Below, in pieces: positions 1-6,815 of a stretch of DNA of 18,433 bases (position 1 is its first letter; every line of letters starts with the position of its first letter). The DNA lies in NCBI GenBank assembly GCA_964596165.1, contig CAZQTW010000094.1, positions 1 to 18,433 on the forward strand, read 5' to 3'. Below the pieces are notes generated by a model that was not told the DNA's origin, ran no database searches, and saw only the letters and a list, made by a program, of their open reading frames with translations. The translations under genes were made by a program, and so were the position numbers. The DNA comes from CAYUQT01 sp964596165 (GTDB taxonomy: Bacteria > Planctomycetota > Phycisphaerae > UBA1845 > JAFGLZ01).

Positions 1-389
1 ACGAAAGCAGTCACCTCAAGATAGACGTCCGTCGTAACCGGGTTCGGAACCATATCGCCGGTAATGTGCGACTCGCCGACGGGGGCAAAATCCAGGAATC
101 TGGCACTGCCCGCATTCAGCGTTGCGGTCGCCAGACCCGCCAGCCCCAGCTTCATTGTGCCGGTGTTTGTCAGGGCGGCGTTCTCCAGATAGAACATATC
201 ACTCACACCGATGTGACCCTCGGAGAGCGTGAGAGCAAAGGTCCCCGCCATTCCACTTGAGGTACTGCCTTGACCCGCAAGATTCAGAACAACACTACCA
301 CTCGTCGAATTGAACGTGTACGTCACGGCAGCACCCATTACCGGTGCGGCAGCTAGGCACACAACACCCAACACCCCTACAAATCTCAT
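1..389 (-). CDS. Secreted protein, N-terminal part (runs off left edge)
   Basis: The minus-strand frame opens with ATG at 389-387, preceded by a strong Shine-Dalgarno AGGAGGAG (403-396), and stays open to the window edge for 129 codons. The protein begins with a signal peptide (MRFVGVLGVVCLAAAPVMGA, likely cut near AAPVMGA-A). A mature part follows that is rich in Thr, Ser, Gly, Ala and Val (for example YTFNSTSGSVVLNLAGQG), as expected for a secreted beta-sandwich protein. Such proteins are common in planctomycetes and often end in a PEP-CTERM-type sorting tail, but the C-terminus is outside the window, so this cannot be checked. No enzymatic motif is visible. The function is unknown. The frame and start are well supported by the ribosome binding site and signal peptide. 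Confidence 0.75.
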   Translation of the reverse strand, partial: MRFVGVLGVVCLAAAPVMGAAVTYTFNSTSGSVVLNLAGQGSTSSGMAGTFALTLSEGHIGVSDMFYLENAALTNTGTMKLGLAGLATATLNAGSARFLDFAPVGESHITGDMVPNPVTTDVYLEVTAF

Positions 390-403
390 GTTAAACTCCT
401 CCT

Positions 404-641
404 AAATTCTCGACAAAAAGCACTGGGGAAGTACTAGAGCACACCGTGACACCACGGATTCATACTCCCCTTCTTACACGTGGTCCTTCAGCACAAAGAA
501 CTGTGGGTCCACCCGTTGAGGCTCAGTCGCATTCTCCCCGTTGACGTCAAATGCTAGGCCTTCGAATCAGAAAGGGTCAAGGACGAGCTTAGAATTATTC
601 TCAGCCAATCCACCCCGCTGTCGATTCAGGCCAAACACGAC
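404..641. other. Non-coding divergent gap, nothing recognised
   Basis: This stretch separates the divergent secreted-protein gene and rsmB. No convincing ORF, RNA gene or repeat is seen. It is visibly more AT-rich than the genes around it. A short hairpin (CCGTG-ACAC-CACGG, 444-457) and a 10-bp palindrome (TTGACGTCAA, 541-550) occur, but both are short enough to arise by chance. The promoter of the leftward gene should be here, but no clear -35/-10 pair was found. Confidence 0.5.
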
Positions 642-670
642 TTGCACACCTGGAAGATGTGTGGTATAAG
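642..670 (+). promoter_or_regulatory. Putative sigma70-type promoter of rsmB
   Basis: TTGCAC at 642-647 and TATAAG at 665-670 are separated by exactly 17 bp. A TG at 662-663, one base before the -10, gives an extended -10 form. The -10 matches consensus at 5 of 6 positions and the -35 at 3 of 6. It lies 34 bp upstream of the rsmB start, leaving a short leader. The call rests on pattern only. Confidence 0.4.
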
Positions 671-704
671 GCGTTTTAATTATTAGGGTTACAGAAAGAA
701 CCCG

Positions 705-2126
705 ATGCAAGAGCAATCACCTCCCGATCCGCGACATCTACCCAACGATCCACGCGGAATAGCGGCCAAATCAATAGTGGATTATGATGCTCATAAAGTG
801 CTTATTGCGAATAAACTCGATTCATTGGCGGCAGGAGGCAATCTGGGAAAGCGGGACCTGGCCTTCGCGACCGAACTAGCACTCGGCACTGTCAGACATA
901 GACTGACGCTCGACTGCCTCATCTCCGCGTTCTTCCGTGGCCGACTCGAGAACCTTCAGCCTGTCCTCAAGACCATCCTCGAACTCGGATTATACCAGCT
1001 TGTCTGGTTGGAACGGATTCCGCCATTTGCCGCCGTGGACTGTGCCGTCGAGCACGCCCGTCTGGTCGCCGGGCGCAAGGCAGGGGGACTCGTGAATGCC
1101 GTCTTGCGGGAGTCCTTGAGGCATCGGCTTGAGCCGGTCTCCGGCGACGCGCCGACGGCCCCTGTTCGTGCCGTCCGTATCGATCGGCAACGATGGCGCC
1201 TCTTCGATGTGGATCTCTTCCCGGAGCCCCGTCGGGATCCGGCCACGTATTTGTCGCTGGCAATGTCCTATCCTCGGTCGCTCGTGGACAAGTGGCTTCC
1301 ACACCTGGGACACGCACAAACCGAACAGGTTTGCCTCGCCGGAAGCCTACGCCCGCCGCTCGTCCTCAGGGCAAACCGGCTTCGAATAACCCCTGTCCAA
1401 TTGGCCGAACGGTTGACCGCCCAGAACGTCAATGCCGTCGTCCATCCTGCCGGCGATGCCGTCATTCTGCCGACAGCGACGCCTGCACGGCACATTGCCC
1501 CCCTGACCGAAGGCCTGTGCCAACCTCAGGACCGAACCGCCCAAGCGGTCGTGCCCTTTGCGCCCCCGCGCCCGGGACAAAAGGTCCTCGACCTCTGTGC
1601 GGCGCCGGGCACAAAGACCACACAAATGGCCGAGTTCATGGAAAACACCGGGCTCATCCTCGCCTCCGACCTATCGCAAGAAAGGCTGAGTCTGGTAGAC
1701 GACAACTGCCGGCGCATGGGTATCTCGTGCGTGCGGACCGTCCTCTCCCATGATCTGGAAAGGGCGGCAGCCGAACACGGTCCCTTTGACCTCGCGCTCG
1801 TCGACGCTCCCTGCAGCAACACGGGCGTGCTTGCCCGTCGGGTCGAAGCTCGTTACCGAATCACCCACGACGCCATCGTCGCGCTGAGCGACACTCAGCT
1901 CACCCTCCTCCGGCGCGCCGCCCGCCACGTCCGACCCGCCGGCACGCTGGTGTATTCAACATGCAGTATAGAGCCTGAGGAAAACGAAGACGTGATCGAA
2001 CGATTCCTCGCGATCGAATCCAACTGGCGGTGCGAAGCCTCGCGACGAACACTCCCCGACGCGGGAAGCCAACCCGCCGACTGGCGGGACGGCGGCTTCG
2101 TGGCTGTCCTACGGCGCGAGTCGTGA
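705..2126 (+). CDS. rsmB: 16S rRNA (cytosine(967)-C5)-methyltransferase RsmB
   Basis: This cytoplasmic enzyme transfers a methyl group from S-adenosylmethionine to C5 of cytosine 967 (E. coli numbering) in 16S rRNA. The 473-residue protein has the full RsmB/Sun layout. Residues about 25-140 are the NusB-like RNA-binding domain (GKRDLAFATELALGTVRHRL). Residues about 215-470 are the RsmB/NOP2 methyltransferase core. Visible motifs are the SAM loop VLDLCAAPGTKTTQMAE (294-310), motif IV DAPCSNTGVL with Cys370, and motif VI YSTCSIEPEENEDV with the likely nucleophile Cys420. The ending GGFVAVLRR is typical. Length is slightly above E. coli RsmB (429 aa), mainly from a Pro-rich N-terminal tail and a linker at about 143-180. 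The ATG at 705 follows only a weak AGAAAG ribosome site. The gene is convergent with the BatA-like gene, 33 bp away. Confidence 0.93.
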   Translation: MQEQSPPDPRHLPNDPRGIAAKSIVDYDAHKVLIANKLDSLAAGGNLGKRDLAFATELALGTVRHRLTLDCLISAFFRGRLENLQPVLKTILELGLYQLVWLERIPPFAAVDCAVEHARLVAGRKAGGLVNAVLRESLRHRLEPVSGDAPTAPVRAVRIDRQRWRLFDVDLFPEPRRDPATYLSLAMSYPRSLVDKWLPHLGHAQTEQVCLAGSLRPPLVLRANRLRITPVQLAERLTAQNVNAVVHPAGDAVILPTATPARHIAPLTEGLCQPQDRTAQAVVPFAPPRPGQKVLDLCAAPGTKTTQMAEFMENTGLILASDLSQERLSLVDDNCRRMGISCVRTVLSHDLERAAAEHGPFDLALVDAPCSNTGVLARRVEARYRITHDAIVALSDTQLTLLRRAARHVRPAGTLVYSTCSIEPEENEDVIERFLAIESNWRCEASRRTLPDAGSQPADWRDGGFVAVLRRES

Positions 2127-2159
2127 CACCCCTCCATCCGGGAAACCACGGCGAGGTCA

Positions 2160-4145
2160 TCACACCATCACCCGCCGATTGTAGACGTACCATTCGACCA
2201 GCAAGACCGCCGTCGCCGCCAGCAACAGCCACGGCCACAGGGGAACGTTCTCTCTGCGAATCGTCTGGCTCGGAGCCACGGCGTCCGCGCCGATGGCAAG
2301 GTGAGGGTTCGGACGAATGTTGCTCTCATTGGCATTAAACAGATTCACCGCGAACGACTCGTGTCCCTGAATGGCCGGTTCCACCCCATATACGCCCAGC
2401 CGACCGGTTTCGCCAAAATAGGCAACCTGACGGTCTTCCGTGGGTAACACCTCCGAACGGCCGTCCGGACGCCTGACCGTCAGCCTCTCGGCGCCGGGAG
2501 GGACAGGTATCGACACAGCCTGGCCGGGTCGGATCGATTGCGACGGCCCCTCCGTAACGCTCCCCGCCAAGAACTGAATCGCATTGTAGACGAAGACAGG
2601 AAAGCTGAGCTGCAAAGGCCAGTTCGAGTCGTAGAGGTCAAAGGCAACGACCAGGTAGCGGCTTGCCCCGCTCGACAACGCGGCAATGACGGGCGTCGTC
2701 TCCCCCTCAACCAATCGAACGGCCCGCTTCGGCAGTTCCATCCTTCGCCATTTATTGACTCGCAGCGAATTCAACAAGACATGCCGAAGAACCGGATGCT
2801 GATCGCTCCAGTCGTAGATGTACTCATGCTCGACCAGTCCGGTTTCCTTTACGTCTTCGGCCTTCGGCACCGCCCCGAAGAACAGGTAGTTCCCAACCGG
2901 CAGTTTGTCCGGCGAACAGCGGTCCAGGACGGCCACATCGCACGGCAGCTTGCCGTCGCGAACGTACTTCTCCGGATGGCGCGCGAATGCCGACGCATCA
3001 ATCGTCTCCATCTTCCGCAGCGGAAGACAATTCAGGATCCGCTTCAAAAAATAGTTCCCCTCGCTGATCAGCCAGACTTCCAGGTTTCGGGGCGGTTGCA
3101 CGACCGCCCAGGCTCGATTGTCTGCCGCCAGCGCGTCGGGGCGAACGATCTCGATCTCCAGCATCCCTCCGCCGTCATGAACCAGTTCGAACGGAATCGC
3201 GCCCGTATTCGACTCTCCCGACGCCGACGCCGGCCCGGTCGTCGATGCCCGTGCGTCATCCGGCGGCGCCGGTCCCAACGCAATCTCGCCGGCACCTACC
3301 AGCCGTCCGTCGATCTTGAGAGTGACGTCGCTCCGAACGGCCTCATCGCCGAAGTTGGCGACCGTGGCGAATACGTTGAGAATCTCGGGGCGCTCGTAGT
3401 TGCGCTTGGCCTCCAGACCAATAATCCCGACGTTGTCGGTCGCCCGGCCGGTTCGGGCAATCTGAAGCCCGCCCCGCCTCAAGACAAGCTGCGATGCGTC
3501 CTGAATCCGGCCGTCGCTGAACAGAATCATCTCCGCGGGCTGAGTCGGTGACTCGGGGGTCAAGTCGCCCGCGCCCGTACTGATCACTTGCCGCGTGCTG
3601 TACGCCTCGGCCAACTGGAGCGCCTCGCCCAACTGACTGCCGCTGTCCGTCTGAACAATGCGGTCCAATTGCTGCCGCAAAGCCTGCTTGTCCGTCGTGA
3701 ACGGGGCAACCACACGCGCTCGTTCCCCAAAAGCGATGATCATCGCCTTGCTGCGGTCGGTCAGATTGTCGATGAACGTCCTCGCCTGCTCTTTCGCCAG
3801 GTCCAGCCGCGTTTGGCCCTCGGCCTCCCGCGCGCCCATCGACGCCGACTGATCGATAAGCAGAATCGCGGTCTTCTCCTCCGTTTGGGTCGTCCGAACG
3901 ACGGGTTGCCACAAACAGAACGCCGCGATGAGCAGCGCGGCCAACTGCAGCCACAGCAGAAGATTGTTCCTCAAACGTTGAAACGGGGCGTTCACTTGCA
4001 GGTCCTGGATGGCCTGCTTCCACAACAGCGTCGACGAAACAGGCACTTCCTGCCGCCTGAGTTTTAGAAAGTACAAGAGCACCAGCACCGGCACCGTCAA
4101 CGCGGCGCCCACGAGAGGAATCCAGAATGGCGCGAGGAAGTTCAC
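2160..4145 (-). CDS. BatA-like VWA-domain membrane protein
   Basis: The 661-residue protein opens with the BatA N-terminal domain: a membrane segment at about 5-26 (LVGAALTVPVLVLLYFLKLR), a short loop, and a second membrane segment at about 62-82. A von Willebrand A domain follows with a complete MIDAS motif DQSAS (Asp98, Ser100, Ser102) and a second metal-site region ILFSDGRIQDA. The middle, about residues 250-600, appears to be extracytoplasmic beta-rich sequence. A C-terminal membrane helix (WPWLLLAATAVLLVEWYVY) ends in a short basic tail. BatA-type proteins are metal-ion-dependent adhesion-fold proteins of the envelope, usually working with MoxR and DUF58 proteins; their client is generally unknown. 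The start is GTG at 4145, overlapping the upstream stop as GTGA, with AAGGA at 4159-4155. It is the last gene of the coupled DUF58-C25-BatA set. Confidence 0.85.
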   Translation of the reverse strand: MNFLAPFWIPLVGAALTVPVLVLLYFLKLRRQEVPVSSTLLWKQAIQDLQVNAPFQRLRNNLLLWLQLAALLIAAFCLWQPVVRTTQTEEKTAILLIDQSASMGAREAEGQTRLDLAKEQARTFIDNLTDRSKAMIIAFGERARVVAPFTTDKQALRQQLDRIVQTDSGSQLGEALQLAEAYSTRQVISTGAGDLTPESPTQPAEMILFSDGRIQDASQLVLRRGGLQIARTGRATDNVGIIGLEAKRNYERPEILNVFATVANFGDEAVRSDVTLKIDGRLVGAGEIALGPAPPDDARASTTGPASASGESNTGAIPFELVHDGGGMLEIEIVRPDALAADNRAWAVVQPPRNLEVWLISEGNYFLKRILNCLPLRKMETIDASAFARHPEKYVRDGKLPCDVAVLDRCSPDKLPVGNYLFFGAVPKAEDVKETGLVEHEYIYDWSDQHPVLRHVLLNSLRVNKWRRMELPKRAVRLVEGETTPVIAALSSGASRYLVVAFDLYDSNWPLQLSFPVFVYNAIQFLAGSVTEGPSQSIRPGQAVSIPVPPGAERLTVRRPDGRSEVLPTEDRQVAYFGETGRLGVYGVEPAIQGHESFAVNLFNANESNIRPNPHLAIGADAVAPSQTIRRENVPLWPWLLLAATAVLLVEWYVYNRRVMV

Positions 4146-5872
4146 CGTCCCTCTTCCTTGATCTCGGTGTCAATGCTCGCCGTTCCGACCCACACCGTGC
4201 CCTGTTCGCCGAAAGCGGCCAAACGCACCGCACCCGAATGACCGCCCGACAGCAAGCCGCTCGGCAGGCTGCGCGACAGCCTCACCGGACCCGGAGACGC
4301 CGCCTCCGCCCCAAGCGAAACCGTCGCGTCATTGAACGCATCGAGTCGCTTCCGGAGGACGTCCATATCCGCTTCCGCCGTCGTCGTTCGGCCACGCATG
4401 GCAGGCGATGTTCGCGAACGGAGAATGGCCAGCGATACCCGACGCACGCCTTCGGGTAGGACCGTCTCAACGCGCACCTGCCCGTCGTGAACAGCCGCCT
4501 TCACCGCCAGCGGACGTGGAAGACGCAATCGACACGCCGGATCACCGAGAATGTTGTACATCAGCGGCTGATCCCGCCGAAGCTTCGACACGTCGATCTC
4601 GGGTTCCAGCTTGCCTTCGGCATCCTTGAGCAGCGATTCGATCAACGGCGAGTGTTCCTCGAAACCCAACCGCTGCGATTCCACCCACCATCGGCCAAAG
4701 CGATCGAAACCTCTTCCCATCATCTTCGCCAGGGCAATCGAGGTGTAGTAGTTCGTCAGCGGATGCGATTCCGTCGAAGCCGCCGCCACAACCACCGGAC
4801 CACCGGGATGATCCAGCATCACCTCCCCCAGGCACGGACCCTTGTCCCATTCGAATCGCCCCGTCGTGCAGGCCAAGAACATCAGAGGCGACGTCGGCCG
4901 GCTGGAACCCCAATCCTTGACATCGGCAATCCGCAGGACCGTCCGGATGTCTTTGTGCGGGTTCGCAAGCAACGTCGTTTCGCTACCATGACCGCCGTAG
5001 AAGCCGACAACGCTGCCCGCCGACAACTCGTCCAGGAATCGCCTGGGCTGGACCGCCGGTGGCAGCCAGCAGGGCCACTGCGGATCGGCCGTCAGCCACC
5101 AACTGGAAAGCGAAGGCGGCAGATACCGGTTGACCGCCTGCATGGCAACCGGAGTCATCATCAGGTCCGATCGGGCGTCGTACCCCGGAATCCCCGCCCA
5201 AAGGACCACTCGAAGATCCCACTCACCGCCCTCCTGACTCTCATAGGCACGCACCTTGGCGACGTACCGTGAGACCTCCTCGGCCGCCCGAACAGGCAAA
5301 CGACCGACGGGTACGTCCGGCAACCCATCGCCGTCCACATCGCCGTAGGCCATGTCCGACGTGAAGGTTTCGCGTTGCTTGGACCGCCATCGGTAAAGAG
5401 GCTTTCGAAACGTCGGAACACGCCACGGCGCGTCGCCCTCCGGCGATTCCGTCTCATCGCCCACTATGACAACAAATCCCGGTCGAGCGGGTCGACCCCC
5501 CTCGTAGACAAACTGCGCGTCGATCCATGCCTTGATCGGCTCGGGAGAAAAAGGTCCCTTGCCATCGGGCACGATCCGCTCCACAACACCGAGTCGGACC
5601 TCGCAACCCCCTGCCTTTCTGTAGTCGGCCAGTCCGCTGGCAGCCCCGGCAAGCGCCTGGCGCGTCACAATCACATAGCGCGCCGCGGCCTCCCCGTCCG
5701 CCGCGGCCGATGAGCCTGTGCACAACAATAGCGCAAGCCCAACGACCGGAAGGTAAGTAGTTGAACGAAACGGTCCGTTCCCACGATCGTCAAGACCCTG
5801 ACGACCAGACCCAGGCTTGCCCCTCAGCGAGCCGGGCGACCGTCCCTTTCGGAAGACAAATCCGGCCGTCAT
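4142..5872 (-). CDS. C25 (gingipain)-family cysteine peptidase-like exported protein
   Basis: The ATG at 5872 was chosen because it overlaps the DUF58 stop as ATGA; an ATG at 5989 in the same frame would lie 120 bp inside DUF58. The protein is 576 residues. A hydrophobic segment ending AAA (about 40-58, YLPVVGLALLLCTGSSAAA) looks like an export signal, with an unusually long 36-residue basic stretch before it. The family C25 core covers about 65-450: IVGDE near 137, a calcium-type loop GDVDGDGLPDVPVGRLP (177-193), the catalytic histidine region FYGGHGSETT (His295) and catalytic cysteine region MFLACTTGRF (Cys335). The family-typical ending is YNILGDPACRLRLP (439-452). Residues 455-576 are probably a beta-sandwich. 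Gingipain-family peptidases act outside the cytoplasm. Here the gene lies between DUF58 and BatA with 4-nt overlaps at both ends, suggesting a role in that membrane module. Both catalytic residues are present, but activity is unproven. Confidence 0.82.
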   Translation of the reverse strand: MTAGFVFRKGRSPGSLRGKPGSGRQGLDDRGNGPFRSTTYLPVVGLALLLCTGSSAAADGEAAARYVIVTRQALAGAASGLADYRKAGGCEVRLGVVERIVPDGKGPFSPEPIKAWIDAQFVYEGGRPARPGFVVIVGDETESPEGDAPWRVPTFRKPLYRWRSKQRETFTSDMAYGDVDGDGLPDVPVGRLPVRAAEEVSRYVAKVRAYESQEGGEWDLRVVLWAGIPGYDARSDLMMTPVAMQAVNRYLPPSLSSWWLTADPQWPCWLPPAVQPRRFLDELSAGSVVGFYGGHGSETTLLANPHKDIRTVLRIADVKDWGSSRPTSPLMFLACTTGRFEWDKGPCLGEVMLDHPGGPVVVAAASTESHPLTNYYTSIALAKMMGRGFDRFGRWWVESQRLGFEEHSPLIESLLKDAEGKLEPEIDVSKLRRDQPLMYNILGDPACRLRLPRPLAVKAAVHDGQVRVETVLPEGVRRVSLAILRSRTSPAMRGRTTTAEADMDVLRKRLDAFNDATVSLGAEAASPGPVRLSRSLPSGLLSGGHSGAVRLAAFGEQGTVWVGTASIDTEIKEEGR

Positions 5873-6765
5873 TTCAGCATCCCCCGCTGCCTCAGGTACG
5901 ACAACACCACGTGATCGAACTGCACGTCCGTACTCGTGAACAGATAGGAGACGTCGCGACGCGTACAAAAGTCCTTGATCGCTTGACAATAGGCTTGAAG
6001 GTTGGCCCGGTACCGCTGAATCAGCGGCCGGGAGATCGTAACCTCGGCGACATCCGCGTCTTCAATGTCCACCAGCTTCAGATCCCCGCCCAGTTGGGGG
6101 TCAATCTCCTCCGGAGACAGGAGCTGAAGCACGTAAACGTCCAAATCGCGTCGCACCAGATAGCGAATCCCCCGCTCAAAGCCTCCCTTGTCGAGAAGAT
6201 CGCTCAAGACGAGCAAGACGCCACGCGGCTTGTGGCGGATCGCAAACTGCCGGCAAGCTGCCCCCAGGTTGCTCGGCCCACCCAACGGAAGCTCACCGAG
6301 GAAGTCGATGACCTGATGCATCAAACGACGCCCGCGAATGCTCGACATCTCACCCACAATGCGATCGTTGTATGCGCACAGGCTGACGCGGTTGTAATTG
6401 ACCAAGCCGATGTACGCCAGCGCCGCCGCCACCCGCTTGGCGTACAGCCCCTTCGTCGGCTCCCCCCACTCCATGCTCTTGCTGACGTCGAGCAAGATGA
6501 ACAACGGCAGATCTTCTTCCTCAAGGAAGAGCTTGATGAACAACCGGTCGAGCCGACCGAAAATGTTCCAGTCCAAGAACCGCAGGTCGTCGCCCACAAC
6601 GTAGCTGCGGTAATCCGCAAACTCCACCGACTCGCCTTTCCGCTTGCTGCGCCGTTCGCCTTTCATCTTTCCGGCGAAGATCTTGCGAGAGGTGATGTCA
6701 AGCTGCTCCAGGCGAGCCATAAAGGCCGGATCGAGGAGTTCGTCCTGATGGGAGCTTTGTACCAT
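5869..6765 (-). CDS. DUF58 domain protein (VWA-like, MoxR-associated family)
   Basis: This 298-residue protein has the classical DUF58 signature: RSYVVGDDLRFLDWNIFGR (53-71), then a VWA-type strand ILLDVSKSM with MIDAS residues Asp93, Ser95 and Ser97. There is no signal peptide or clear membrane helix, so it is probably cytoplasmic or peripheral. DUF58 proteins are known as partners of MoxR AAA+ ATPases and BatA/BatB VWA proteins, and are thought to help assemble or activate envelope or secreted enzymes. The start is ATG at 6765; no strong Shine-Dalgarno is seen, which fits a gene read through from upstream. The upstream hydrolase gene ends 50 bp away on the same strand, so co-transcription is possible. 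The stop overlaps the next start as ATGA. No moxR is next to it. Confidence 0.92.
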   Translation of the reverse strand: MVQSSHQDELLDPAFMARLEQLDITSRKIFAGKMKGERRSKRKGESVEFADYRSYVVGDDLRFLDWNIFGRLDRLFIKLFLEEEDLPLFILLDVSKSMEWGEPTKGLYAKRVAAALAYIGLVNYNRVSLCAYNDRIVGEMSSIRGRRLMHQVIDFLGELPLGGPSNLGAACRQFAIRHKPRGVLLVLSDLLDKGGFERGIRYLVRRDLDVYVLQLLSPEEIDPQLGGDLKLVDIEDADVAEVTISRPLIQRYRANLQAYCQAIKDFCTRRDVSYLFTSTDVQFDHVVLSYLRQRGMLK

Positions 6766-6815
6766 GCACGCAACCCGAAACAGGCACGCCGTGCGACGCT
6801 CTCAGGTGTCCTGAA

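Noticed and set aside
444..457. Short hairpin CCGTG-ACAC-CACGG in the leader region of the left-edge gene
   Set aside because: Five-bp arms are expected by chance in a window of this size, and no T-run or other terminator mark follows.
541..550. 10-bp palindrome TTGACGTCAA
   Set aside because: About 18 palindromes of this length are expected by chance in 18 kb, and it has no partner copy or clear position relative to a promoter.
2127..2159. Search for a shared terminator between rsmB and the BatA-like gene
   Set aside because: The 33-bp convergent gap shows no stem followed by a T-run on either strand.
2538..3551. 337-codon plus-strand frame opposite the BatA-like gene
   Set aside because: No motif and Arg-rich composition. 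It is a shadow of a well-supported gene.
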